IMG/VR virus record: IMGVR_UViG_3300031787_000276
Span: 1 to 41,820 of that record
From: a virus
Length of the DNA stretch: 41,820 nt
Reading direction: 5' to 3' (one strand)
The notes under the pieces are model-generated. The model saw only the letters and a program-made list of their open reading frames with translations. It searched no databases and was not told the origin of the DNA. This document shows positions 5,545 to 12,786 of the stretch, in pieces; positions within the stretch are counted from its first letter, which is position 1; every line of letters starts with the position of its first letter. Position numbers and translations under genes: made by a program.

Positions 5545-7410
5545 ATGATAGCTACTATTTTTAAAAACATTTTTAGCAAGGAACCTCACTTTATCACAAT
5601 TGAAAAAGCTTTAGAAAGAATTAAATCTGGTTCAAGTAAGGAACTGGTTACCGAAATCAGGAATACTCTTGACAAGGAAAAGGCTAATAAGATTAAGTTA
5701 AATTTACCTTCAGTTTGCTTTAGTGGTAAATTTGGTAATGACAGGAAAGATGAGCAGCTTATTGAGCATAGTGGTTTCATTGTGCTTGATTTTGATGACA
5801 TATCTGAATTAAGGGATAAGCAAACCGATATAATTTCACACGATTTTGTGTATGCTTGTTGGGTTAGTCCATCTGGTAATGGGTTAAAAGCATTGGTAAA
5901 AATAGCTGACGGTTCAAAGCATAGAGAGCATTTTCAGTCTTTACAGGAAGTATTTCCTGAGATTGACAGGAGTGGAATCAATGTAAGTAGGGTTTGTTAC
6001 GAAAGCTTTGATCCTGAAATTTATGTAAACGATAAGGCTGCTGTGTTTGCAAAGGCTAAGAAAATTGAGAAGATAACCGTAACCGAGAACCAGAATGTAG
6101 ATGACTCCGAAAACTTTCGTAGAATATTAAAATGGCTTACGAATAAGAACGATGCTTTTGTTACAGGAGAGCGAAATACATATATTTTCAAATTAGCATC
6201 CGCATGTTGCCGTTTCGGTATTGATGAAAACGCTGCATTAGGCCTAATTTCGGCAGAATACACCGTCAGCAATGACTTTACCATGTCGGAGATGAAAAGT
6301 GCCGTAAAGAGCGGATATAGGGCAAATAGGAACAATTTTGGAACGGCTTCCATACAGAAAGAGAAGTTGGTTAGTAAAGAAACTAATTATGAGATTGATG
6401 TAAAGCGTGAATTTACAGAAGAAAACGGTGAGAATTATAGGATTGAGGATGTGGTTTATGGTATTGATGTTAAGGATAGGGCTTTGTCAATAAACGAAAA
6501 AGGGTTTGAGAAGATTATGGGGGTTGGTATACCTGAGCTTGATTATTTGTTCAAGCCAAAAAGAGGAGAAATAACACTATTGACCGGTATTGGTAACTAC
6601 GGAAAGACCGCTTGGCAGAAATCACAGATTTTAGGAAGAATTATAATGTTTGGGGAGAAGATTGCTACTTTCTCACCTGAAGATACACCAGCTGAAGAAT
6701 ATTTTCATGATTATGTTGAGATGTTATTGGGCTGTGAGTGTACCCCATTTAATCCAAATAGACCATCAAACGAGGTTTATGAAGCTGCTTATGATTTCAT
6801 ATCTAAACACATTTTTTACATCAGCGCAGAAATGCTTTCCCCTACCCCCCAGTATATTAAGGAGAAGTTTCTTGAATTGATTGTGCAAGAGAAGGTTGAT
6901 TTTTGTTGTATTGATCCGTTCAATCAGATGACAAATGATTACAAAGGATTTGGTGGGAGAACAGATAAATACCTTGAAACATTATTGGCTGACTTTTCAA
7001 GATTTGCAAAGAAAAATGATGTATATTTCTGGGTAATTGCGCATCCTAAATTAATGGAAAGAGATAAGACAGGTAACTATAAATGTCCTGATGTTTTTGA
7101 TGTAGCTGATGGCGCAATGTGGAATAATAAAATGGATAATATATTAGTTTATCATAGACCATTTGCACAAACGGATCCTAATAATCCTTTAGCAGAATTT
7201 CATTCAAAAAAGATTAAAAAGAAAAGCGTTGGTAGAAAAGGTTTTATGTTAGTTGAATATGTTTGGGAAAGAAGGAGATTTTTTATTGAAGGAAGGGATT
7301 TTATACAAGAGATGTTAAATAAAAAGAATTATGAATTTTGGAAAAGAAAAGAAGCAAGTCAAGCTTGGCTTCCATACCAAGATGAAAACGGAGAAGAAGT
7401 AATATTTTAA
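5545..7410 (+). CDS. Primase-helicase: BT4734/VirE-N domain fused to DnaB-like ATPase
   Basis: A 621-residue protein. Residues about 1-170 form a BT4734/VirE N-terminal domain, with the characteristic GFIVLDFDDI and YACWVSPSGNGLKALVKI. Residues about 195-270 (ILKWLTNKNDAFVTGERNTY...) resemble the helical primase C-terminal domain. From about 330 a RecA-like helicase core begins: Walker A GIGNYGKTA near 348-356, Walker B DFCCIDPFNQM near 453-463, and WVIAHPK near 495, as in DnaB/Twinkle helicases. It should unwind DNA and prime lagging-strand synthesis at the fork. It follows the initiator gene by four bases and precedes SSB. No phage DNA polymerase is seen in this window, so replication may rely on the host enzyme or on genes outside it. 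Confidence 0.8.
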   Translation: MIATIFKNIFSKEPHFITIEKALERIKSGSSKELVTEIRNTLDKEKANKIKLNLPSVCFSGKFGNDRKDEQLIEHSGFIVLDFDDISELRDKQTDIISHDFVYACWVSPSGNGLKALVKIADGSKHREHFQSLQEVFPEIDRSGINVSRVCYESFDPEIYVNDKAAVFAKAKKIEKITVTENQNVDDSENFRRILKWLTNKNDAFVTGERNTYIFKLASACCRFGIDENAALGLISAEYTVSNDFTMSEMKSAVKSGYRANRNNFGTASIQKEKLVSKETNYEIDVKREFTEENGENYRIEDVVYGIDVKDRALSINEKGFEKIMGVGIPELDYLFKPKRGEITLLTGIGNYGKTAWQKSQILGRIIMFGEKIATFSPEDTPAEEYFHDYVEMLLGCECTPFNPNRPSNEVYEAAYDFISKHIFYISAEMLSPTPQYIKEKFLELIVQEKVDFCCIDPFNQMTNDYKGFGGRTDKYLETLLADFSRFAKKNDVYFWVIAHPKLMERDKTGNYKCPDVFDVADGAMWNNKMDNILVYHRPFAQTDPNNPLAEFHSKKIKKKSVGRKGFMLVEYVWERRRFFIEGRDFIQEMLNKKNYEFWKRKEASQAWLPYQDENGEEVIF

Positions 7411-7430
7411 TAATTATAAAAAACAAAACA

Positions 7431-7769
7431 ATGATTAGAATTTCAGTAATCGGAAGATTAGGTCAAGATGCAGTAGTAAACAATGTAAATGGTAAGACGG
7501 TGATTAATTTCTCAATGGCTTACAGTGAAAAGTTTAAGAAGCAAGATGGTCAAGAAGTTGATAAAACAACTTGGATTTCATGTGCATATTGGACCGAAAA
7601 AATCAATGTTGCTAGTTATTTAAAGAAAGGGACTTTGATTTACATGGAAGGTAAACCAGAAGCAAAGAATTATACAAATGCTAACACTAACGAAACAATT
7701 GCTCAATTACACGCAAGAGTAGCTACATTGCAACTGCTTTCTGGTAAACAAGAGGAAGCCCCATTTTAA
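7431..7769 (+). CDS. ssb: Single-stranded DNA-binding protein
   Basis: A 112-residue OB-fold protein beginning MIRISVIGRLGQDAVVNNVN, with TWISCAYWTEK in the middle strand region and KGTLIYMEGKPEAKNY, all matching bacterial SSB. The C-terminus, EEAPF, is a version of the SSB acidic tip (DDxPF) that recruits host replication and repair proteins. The protein is shorter than bacterial SSBs because the flexible linker before the tip is almost absent. It follows the primase-helicase by 20 bases, and its stop overlaps the next ATG (TAATG). Confidence 0.9.
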   Translation: MIRISVIGRLGQDAVVNNVNGKTVINFSMAYSEKFKKQDGQEVDKTTWISCAYWTEKINVASYLKKGTLIYMEGKPEAKNYTNANTNETIAQLHARVATLQLLSGKQEEAPF

Positions 7770-7993
7770 TGTATATTCATGAATTAAAAAATATTATAGA
7801 TGTCCATACACCACTCGGAAAAGGAAAAGCAATCGCATGGATTGATTATGGAAGTGAAATCAATACTGTTTGGAAAGTCATATTACACGACAGTGGTATC
7901 GTGCGGAACTTTTACGACACCGACATTATCGTCTACCCAAATAAAATGGACGGAGGAAATATTGACCTAGATTATTTTAAAAATAAAAAGTAA
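7769..7993 (+). CDS. Small unknown protein coupled to SSB
   Basis: A 74-residue protein whose ATG overlaps the SSB stop codon. The sequence (MYIHELKNIIDVHTPLGKGK, then AWIDYGSEINTVWKVIL) suggests a small beta-barrel-like domain with an acidic end. No known motif is evident. Tight coupling to SSB and location in the replication operon suggest a replication accessory; this is context only. Confidence 0.6.
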   Translation: MYIHELKNIIDVHTPLGKGKAIAWIDYGSEINTVWKVILHDSGIVRNFYDTDIIVYPNKMDGGNIDLDYFKNKK

Positions 7994-7997
7994 TACT

Positions 7998-8285
7998 ATG
8001 CAACAACAGTTACAATTTGATGGCGCTGATTATGTTAAGGAAAGGGATTATCAAAGGTTGGCCAACAACCATTTCAAGTTAAAAGAACTTATGAAAGATA
8101 GTGTATACAGGACGCTTGGGGAAATATCTAAATTTATAGGTGTTCCTGAAGCATCAGTTTCTGCTGGATTAAGGGATTTTAGAAAAGAAAAATTTGGTGG
8201 CCATACCTTGAATAAAAGATATGAAGGAAATGGTTTATATTCGTACCAATTAATCCTTAAAAAACATCAAAATGGCGAAAGTTAA
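7998..8285 (+). CDS. Winged-helix-like small protein
   Basis: A 95-residue protein. The central part, VYRTLGEISKFIGVPEASVS followed by AGLRDFRKEKFGGHTLNKRY, reads as a winged helix-turn-helix: helix, turn (GVPEAS), recognition helix, then a two-stranded wing with GLYSYQLIL. Similar short wHTH proteins are common in phage replication clusters, where they are annotated only as hypothetical. It may regulate the replication operon or bind DNA structurally. It begins four bases after the previous stop and overlaps the next gene by 14 bases. Confidence 0.55.
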   Translation: MQQQLQFDGADYVKERDYQRLANNHFKLKELMKDSVYRTLGEISKFIGVPEASVSAGLRDFRKEKFGGHTLNKRYEGNGLYSYQLILKKHQNGES

Positions 8286-8394
8286 ATCCGATTCAAGAAA
8301 AATTTCATTCGGTAAAAGAAAGACAGGAAGCGCAAAAAAAACCTATAACAAACACACTCCTAAACCTAAAGAATATAGAGGTCAGGGGAGATAA
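8272..8394 (+). CDS. 40-residue basic phage protein
   Basis: A very basic 40-residue frame, MAKVKSDSRKISFGKRKTGS then KKTYNKHTPKPKEYRGQGR, overlapping the preceding gene by 14 bases and ending 10 bases before the next ATG. Thirteen or more Lys/Arg residues in 40, with Gly/Pro-rich spacing, suggest an unstructured nucleic-acid-binding peptide. Short proteins of this kind (FGKRKxGxxKKxYxK) are familiar from Bacteroidota phages, though I know of no function. The frame fits the otherwise empty space exactly. Confidence 0.6.
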   Translation: MAKVKSDSRKISFGKRKTGSAKKTYNKHTPKPKEYRGQGR

Positions 8395-8404
8395 AAACTA
8401 AAAC

Positions 8405-8671
8405 ATGGATTTGGAATTAATTTTACAAACTGCCGAAGAATGTTTGGCATTAAAACCTGATGGGTTTGATGGAAACAAAGACGGTTATGATAAAGCTATT
8501 CTTGGATTAACCGATAATGGTCAACTTGTATATTCTAAAGAGATTATGGTTGATTTATTATTGAATATGGATCCTGAAATGACCGAAGAAGATGCTTGGG
8601 AATTTTTAGAATACAATTGTTTCAACACTTATGTTGGAGAACAAACACCAATTTTTATAAATACATACTAA
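8405..8671 (+). CDS. Conserved phage hypothetical protein
   Basis: An 88-residue acidic protein with the pattern KPDGFDGNKDGYDKAILGLT, then a helical part MTEEDAWEFLEYNCFNTYVG and EQTPIFINTY. The combination A-I-L-G-L, (M/E)-x-E-E-D-A-x-E-(F/Y)-L-E-x-N and Y-V-G-E-x-T-P-I is one I recognise from many phage genomes, where it is annotated only as hypothetical. No catalytic residues are obvious. It lies near the end of the replication operon. Confidence 0.65.
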   Translation: MDLELILQTAEECLALKPDGFDGNKDGYDKAILGLTDNGQLVYSKEIMVDLLLNMDPEMTEEDAWEFLEYNCFNTYVGEQTPIFINTY

Positions 8672-8673
8672 AT

Positions 8674-8817
8674 ATGAATAACAAGGCCGCCAAAAAACTA
8701 AGAAGATTATCTGTTGCTCTAGCTGCCGGTTCAGGCAAGACTATTGATGATGCAGAAAGAATCTACAAAAATCTAAAAACAGTATATAAAGAAAATAAAA
8801 AAGCCCCTAAAAAATAG
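8674..8817 (+). CDS. 47-residue basic protein, last gene of the replication operon
   Basis: The frame can be extended upstream to an ATG at 8596, but that would overlap the previous gene by 76 bases and give an unrelated N-terminus. I choose the ATG at 8674, two bases after the previous stop. The product, MNNKAAKKLRRLSVALAAGS then GKTIDDAERIYKNLKTVYKE, is a basic two-helix protein. The intrinsic terminator stem begins inside its last codons. Function unknown. Confidence 0.6.
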   Translation: MNNKAAKKLRRLSVALAAGSGKTIDDAERIYKNLKTVYKENKKAPKK

Positions 8818-8822
8818 GGGCC
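8802..8822. terminator. Convergent hairpin terminator
   Basis: GCCCCTA at 8803-8809 and TAGGGGC at 8815-8821 form a perfect 7-bp stem around an A-rich loop. It ends the rightward replication operon (stop at 8817, inside the stem) and faces the leftward gene ending at 8831, so it probably works on both strands. Confidence 0.7.
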
Positions 8823-8830
8823 TAATTTAT

Positions 8831-9094
8831 TTAAGCGTTTGCAGCTGCATTAATTTGCGCTACAGTGGCATTTGTGTAGAAGTAAACAGGTACTTGATTT
8901 AGTCCTGTTGGAGCTACTTCAACAATTGAGTTCATAGTTACTCCGTTTGCTACTGTTCCAGAAGGAGCTGGGTAAGCTACAAATCCTTCAACTGGGAATC
9001 CGTAAGCAATACCAGATGTTGCTGGAGTTCCATTTGGGTTTAATAAAGCATATTGATTTCTTTGATATGCAGTAATTGATACTATTTGTGCCAT
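8831..9094 (-). CDS. Small beta-rich protein, paralogue of the adjacent gene
   Basis: An 87-residue Ala/Val/Thr-rich protein: MAQIVSITAYQRNQYALLNP, NGTPATSG, VANGVTMNSIVEVAPTGLNQ, YTNATVAQINAA. It aligns along its length with the neighbour at 9129-9482 (shared Y-x-R-N-Q-Y, N-G-T-P-A-T-x-G, V-A-N-G-V-x-M-N-S, P-x-G-L-N-Q, A-T-V-A), so the two come from a duplication. The beta-rich, charge-poor composition suits a capsid decoration or host-surface protein. Orientation opposite to the virion operon suggests separate timing. Function unknown. Confidence 0.6.
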   Translation of the reverse strand: MAQIVSITAYQRNQYALLNPNGTPATSGIAYGFPVEGFVAYPAPSGTVANGVTMNSIVEVAPTGLNQVPVYFYTNATVAQINAAANA

Positions 9095-9128
9095 TTTATA
9101 ATGTTTTTATTTGTTTTTAAATTTTTGG

Positions 9129-9482
9129 TTAAGCTGCTGTTGTTGTTGTGGTTGTAGGAGCTGCTGTAGTAGTTGTAGTGGTTGGAGCAGCAGTTGTAGT
9201 GGTTGTGGTTGTAGTTTGGATTCCACCGCCATTAATAGCTGCAATTAAACCAGCAACAGTTGCGTCACTGTATAATTTTTCAGCAGGTTGATTAAGACCA
9301 CTAGGGTAAATGAGAATTAATGAGTTCATTTGAACACCATTCGCCACAACCGTAGAAGGTTGAACCTGTAAGTTGGCTGTTGGTAAAGAAAATAATACAC
9401 CATTTGTTGCAGGTGTTCCATTTGCGTTTGTTAAATCGTATTGATTTCTACGATAAACATAAACCGATACATGATTTGCCAT
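9129..9482 (-). CDS. Paralogous small protein with a bare Thr-rich C-terminal tail
   Basis: A 117-residue protein. Residues 1-88 are the same domain as the gene at 8831-9094 (YRRNQYDLTNANGTPATNG, ANGVQMNSL, PSGLNQ). Residues about 90-117 are poly-Thr interrupted by AAP (TTTTTTAAPTTTTTT), ending directly in TTAA and a stop. In the 1414-residue muzzle-like protein of this window the same Thr/AAP linker always connects to a folded module; here nothing follows it. The tail may be a surface-exposed stalk, or the remnant of a longer protein that lost its terminal module. The promoter is probably in 9483-9606. Confidence 0.6.
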   Translation of the reverse strand: MANHVSVYVYRRNQYDLTNANGTPATNGVLFSLPTANLQVQPSTVVANGVQMNSLILIYPSGLNQPAEKLYSDATVAGLIAAINGGGIQTTTTTTTTAAPTTTTTTAAPTTTTTTAA

Positions 9483-9516
9483 TTTTTTTTATTTTATTGT
9501 TTATAAATTGTTTCAA

Positions 9517-9524
9517 CAAATATA
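9517..9524 (-). promoter_or_regulatory. Candidate leftward -7 element
   Basis: The minus strand reads TATATTTG, a TAnnTTTG match, 35 bp before the start codon at 9482. No TTTG is found at the expected -33 position, and the leader would be longer than at the rightward promoters, so this call is tentative. Confidence 0.35.
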
Positions 9525-9557
9525 CTTAAAATTTAGTAATTTTTATTTTAAAAAAAA

Positions 9558-9606
9558 GTATTAAATTAATTAAATTAGTTCTACATTTGTATTAAATTAA
9601 TTAAAT
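9558..9606 (+). promoter_or_regulatory. Late-operon promoter flanked by direct repeats
   Basis: TACATTTG at 9582-9589 matches the Bacteroidota -7 consensus, and its G is 18 bp before the ATG at 9607. Two copies of GTATTAAATTAATTAAAT, at 9558-9575 and 9589-9606, lie 31 bp apart: one covers the -33 region and the other the start of transcription. No TTTG is present at -33, which suggests that an activator or repressor bound to the repeats controls the promoter. Confidence 0.5.
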
Positions 9607-10305
9607 ATGAAATTAATTGCTCCGTCAAATAGAGTTATTATTAAAGTAGATTTAGAAAGTAAAAACAGCCATACTTTTAAAGATGGCACTAAAATCAAGT
9701 TGGAAAGAGTTTATGATAACTTTAATATGCGTTATGTAAAGCCAGTAAATGCAACAGTTGTAGCAGCTAAAGATATACCAGAAGGTGCTGAGATATTGAT
9801 ACATCATAATGCTACACACGATACATACAAGCTTTTTAATTACCTAAGACCAACAGCTGAAGCATCTTCAGATATTCAGTATTTTTCAATACCTATTGAA
9901 GAATGTTTTTTATGGAGAGATGGTCAAAGTAAACCATGGCAGCCGTTAAATAATTTTGTTACTGGGTTAAGAATATTCCAGCCGTACAATGGTCCACTAG
10001 AAGGTATACCTCCTACTTTAATAAAAAATAAGATTTATGTTACAAGTGGTGAGCTTACAGGTAAGGTTGTAACTACTTTAATATCAAGTGACTACGAGAT
10101 TATTTACCAGAATGATGATGGAACAGAGGGTAAAATAATTAGATTTAGATATTATCCAGAGGGGCATGAAAGAAATGAAGTAATTGCTATTGACCATGAC
10201 TTAACAACAAGAGTTATTAATAATGAATTTTTAATTGGGTATGGAGTTTCTGATGCATCAAAATTGGTAACAATATCAACACCAAATGTAGTATGTCTGA
10301 ATTAG
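9607..10305 (+). CDS. Protein with GroES-like N-terminal region
   Basis: A 232-residue protein, first gene of the virion operon. Residues 1-75 have the Cpn10 pattern: APSNRVIIKVDLESK, a loop-like stretch HTFKDGTKIKLERVY, NATVVAAKDIPEGAEILIHHN. The remaining 155 residues form a second domain unlike Cpn10, with IPIEECFLWRDGQSKPWQPL and IIRFRYYPEGHERNEV. If the similarity is real, it would be a second phage co-chaperonin besides the shorter one at 20878. It may instead be a virion-assembly protein that only borrows the fold. It overlaps the next gene by 13 bases. Confidence 0.45.
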   Translation: MKLIAPSNRVIIKVDLESKNSHTFKDGTKIKLERVYDNFNMRYVKPVNATVVAAKDIPEGAEILIHHNATHDTYKLFNYLRPTAEASSDIQYFSIPIEECFLWRDGQSKPWQPLNNFVTGLRIFQPYNGPLEGIPPTLIKNKIYVTSGELTGKVVTTLISSDYEIIYQNDDGTEGKIIRFRYYPEGHERNEVIAIDHDLTTRVINNEFLIGYGVSDASKLVTISTPNVVCLN

Positions 10306-10679
10306 AGCAAAAGGTAAAAGAATTAGAAAAATCAAATGCCTATTTAAGTGGCAAATTGGCTTATTATGAGCAAGATGGGGCAATTAAGCTTTATTATAGC
10401 TTGCAAAGAAAGGCTAATGAGATGGCAGAATTGCTTAATAGGATTAATTTGCTAGATATTGAATTGATTGATCCAAAAGATAAGTCATTTGAAAGATTGC
10501 AGAAGCTTTGGTCCGAAGCTGGCACAATTACTGAGTCTATTAGGGCATTAGAAATATCCGCAGGCATAAACCAAGAAGGAAAAGAAAGCAAAAAAGAGGC
10601 TGTCGTAATAAATAAAAGACCATTTTCACCAGAAAGTGTTGCTGATGAAATAGGTGAATTAGCAGGCAAACGCTCATAG
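10293..10679 (+). CDS. Candidate small terminase subunit (coiled-coil protein before TerL)
   Basis: A 128-residue protein ending one base before the TerL start codon. Its N-terminus is a strong coiled coil (LEQKVKELEKSNAYLSGKLA), followed by more helices (LLNRINLLDIELIDPKDKSF, LWSEAGTITESIRALEIS) and a Lys-rich tail. Small terminase subunits are short, helical and oligomeric, and usually sit directly upstream of TerL, which is the basis for this call. No DNA-binding helix-turn-helix is obvious, and crAss-like phages often lack a recognisable TerS, so this remains a candidate. Confidence 0.45.
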   Translation: MSELEQKVKELEKSNAYLSGKLAYYEQDGAIKLYYSLQRKANEMAELLNRINLLDIELIDPKDKSFERLQKLWSEAGTITESIRALEISAGINQEGKESKKEAVVINKRPFSPESVADEIGELAGKRS

Positions 10680-10680
10680 T

Positions 10681-12729
10681 ATGTACGAAAAAATTGAAAA
10701 AGGTTCCACGATTCACATTCAGGGATTAGATTGTAATCTCCCACCAGAAGGTTATGTTTTTAATATATTGACCAAACAGGTTGAGTATAGGGGTATTTAC
10801 CAAAGGTCCGATATTCAAACTGAGCAATATTGGAAAAGAATACCGCTTCCAAGCTGGTATGCTGATACCATGAAAGAATGGGATGAATACGATAAGAAGA
10901 AAAAAGATGATGCTCCAGAATTTTATGATGAAAAATTAGAGGAGTTTAAGAAACAGGAGTGGGATAGAAGATTGAATGGCTTTTGGTACATGAATAATGG
11001 TAAGCCTACCTTTTTAACAGGTATGCATTACTTGTATTTGCAATGGTGGAGTATAGATATTGGTTATCCTAAATTCAGGATTCCGGATTTAGAGAAGTTT
11101 TATTTTATGGACTATTGCATACAGGATCCATTATGTATGGGAATGTTGGAGGTTACAAAAAGACGTTTTGGTAAGTCCTTTGTGGCTGGTTTGTTTGTTA
11201 CAGAATATACTACCAGAACCAAAATGACAAATGGAGGTATTCAGTCTAAAACAGGATCTGATGCCAAGAAATTCTTTGCAAAGACGGTTGTAAATCCATT
11301 CAGAAGGCTTCCTAAATTCTTTAGACCTGAGTACGATATGTCTTTGGGTGTTAATCCAAAGTCAGAAATGCGTTTCCAAAAGACAAACGTAAGAGGTAAG
11401 AAGGCAGAGGATAATGTAGATAAAGATGAACTTGGTTCGGTTATTGACCACCAGTCTGCCGATACGGTAGCTTATGATGGACAGAAGTTGCATAGGTATG
11501 TTGCGGATGAGTGCGGTAAAACAACAGAAGTAAACGTTTATGACAGACATGAGGTTGTTCGTTATTGTTTACTGGATGATGAAGGTAAGGTTATTGGTAA
11601 GGCTTTATATACAACTACCGTAGAGAAGCTTACGTCTGAAAAAGATGGTGTTCAAGAGGCATTTAAGCTACTTTGGGAAGAAAGTAATCAGGAGAAAAGA
11701 CAAGACAATGGTAATACATCTAGTGGGTTGTATAGATTTTTCATGTCTGCAAAAAGAACAAGAAACTTTGATGATTTTGGTTTTCCAGATGAAGAAAAGA
11801 CTTTTTTGCAAATTGAAGCAGATAGGGAAACGGTTAAAAACAACCCAAGAGCATTATCGGCTCGTATTAGAAAAGAGCCATTAACGATTGATGAGGCATT
11901 TAGTACAGATGCCGATGGATGCATATTTAATGTAATGAATATAGCAGCAAGAGAGTCGTATTTAAAAGAAAATCCGGTATTAAAAAGGCATGTTATATTT
12001 TATAGAGATATTGACCAAACGGTAAAATGGAGAAACATAAACGATAAAGAGGAAGATTTTCATTGGGTTATCACTCAATTTCCACCTGTTGGAAAAGAGA
12101 ACAGTCATGTGTTTGATATTAGAACAAAAAAACCCGGTAGAACAGATGATGGCGCTATTGCAATTGATGGATACAGTAATAGTCAGGGCGGTAAATTTGG
12201 TTCAAAAGCATCGGCTTGGATTGGCAGAAGATATAACTTATTAGATCCTTCAAATACCGGTAAGGCAATAGGTCATCTATATGGTAGGCCCCATATTAAA
12301 GAAACGCTACATGAACAGGTGCTTTTAGCAGCAGAATATTACGGTTATCAAGCTTGGTATGAACATAATAGTGATGATTATCTTTCATATTTTAGGGAAA
12401 GGGGTAGAGTTGGTTATTTAGGTTCTTATCCAATTTCTACAATTGATCCTGCAAAAAGAGAAACAGCTGAGAGGTATAAGGGTTTTCCTACTACCCCATT
12501 TAGCCTTACAAAACAAGCTGATGTAGGAATTATGTATTTTGAATCACATATTGATTCTATAGATTTTGAGAATTTATTAGAGGATGCCAAAAAATTTGAT
12601 CCAAATAACAGAACAGACTATGATATTACCGTTTCTTTTTTGATGCTTATAGTTTGTTTAATGGAACCTGTTATTAAGCCTCCTAAAAGAGAACCTTTGG
12701 TAAAAAGCTATGTTCCTTCTTTTAATTAA
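10681..12729 (+). CDS. terL: Terminase large subunit
   Basis: A 682-residue DNA-packaging motor. An unusual Walker A, EVTKRRFGKSF (Lys at residue 165), is followed by Walker B HRYVADECGK (D276, E277), giving the N-terminal ATPase. The C-terminal half has nuclease-like features: GAIAIDGYSNSQGGKFGSKAS with an Asp expected to bind metal, and later YEHNSDDYLSYF. Residues 1-150 form an extended N-terminal region with Trp-rich segments (GMHYLYLQWWSIDIGYPKF), typical of large terminases from Bacteroidota podoviruses. It cuts concatemers and pumps DNA through the portal encoded next. TTTTAATTAATTAAAA, a perfect palindrome, spans its stop codon. Confidence 0.9.
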   Translation: MYEKIEKGSTIHIQGLDCNLPPEGYVFNILTKQVEYRGIYQRSDIQTEQYWKRIPLPSWYADTMKEWDEYDKKKKDDAPEFYDEKLEEFKKQEWDRRLNGFWYMNNGKPTFLTGMHYLYLQWWSIDIGYPKFRIPDLEKFYFMDYCIQDPLCMGMLEVTKRRFGKSFVAGLFVTEYTTRTKMTNGGIQSKTGSDAKKFFAKTVVNPFRRLPKFFRPEYDMSLGVNPKSEMRFQKTNVRGKKAEDNVDKDELGSVIDHQSADTVAYDGQKLHRYVADECGKTTEVNVYDRHEVVRYCLLDDEGKVIGKALYTTTVEKLTSEKDGVQEAFKLLWEESNQEKRQDNGNTSSGLYRFFMSAKRTRNFDDFGFPDEEKTFLQIEADRETVKNNPRALSARIRKEPLTIDEAFSTDADGCIFNVMNIAARESYLKENPVLKRHVIFYRDIDQTVKWRNINDKEEDFHWVITQFPPVGKENSHVFDIRTKKPGRTDDGAIAIDGYSNSQGGKFGSKASAWIGRRYNLLDPSNTGKAIGHLYGRPHIKETLHEQVLLAAEYYGYQAWYEHNSDDYLSYFRERGRVGYLGSYPISTIDPAKRETAERYKGFPTTPFSLTKQADVGIMYFESHIDSIDFENLLEDAKKFDPNNRTDYDITVSFLMLIVCLMEPVIKPPKREPLVKSYVPSFN

Positions 12730-12768
12730 TTAAAATTTTTATTAAATTCTGGAGATTTAGTATATTTG
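12720..12768 (+). promoter_or_regulatory. A/T palindrome and -7 element before the portal gene
   Basis: TTTTAATTAATTAAAA (12720-12735) is a perfect 16-bp palindrome followed by more T, and could be an operator or a weak terminator. TATATTTG at 12761-12768 matches the Bacteroidota -7 consensus. There is no TTTG at -33. The G is 19 bp before TTG at 12787, the same spacing as at other units, which argues for that start codon. Confidence 0.45.
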
Positions 12769-12786
12769 ACACAAAATATATTCAAA

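Noticed and set aside
8596-8817. Longer start (ATG at 8596) for the last replication-operon gene
   Set aside because: It would overlap the preceding conserved gene by 76 bases and add a 26-residue N-terminus of frame-shadow character. The ATG at 8674 has normal two-base spacing.
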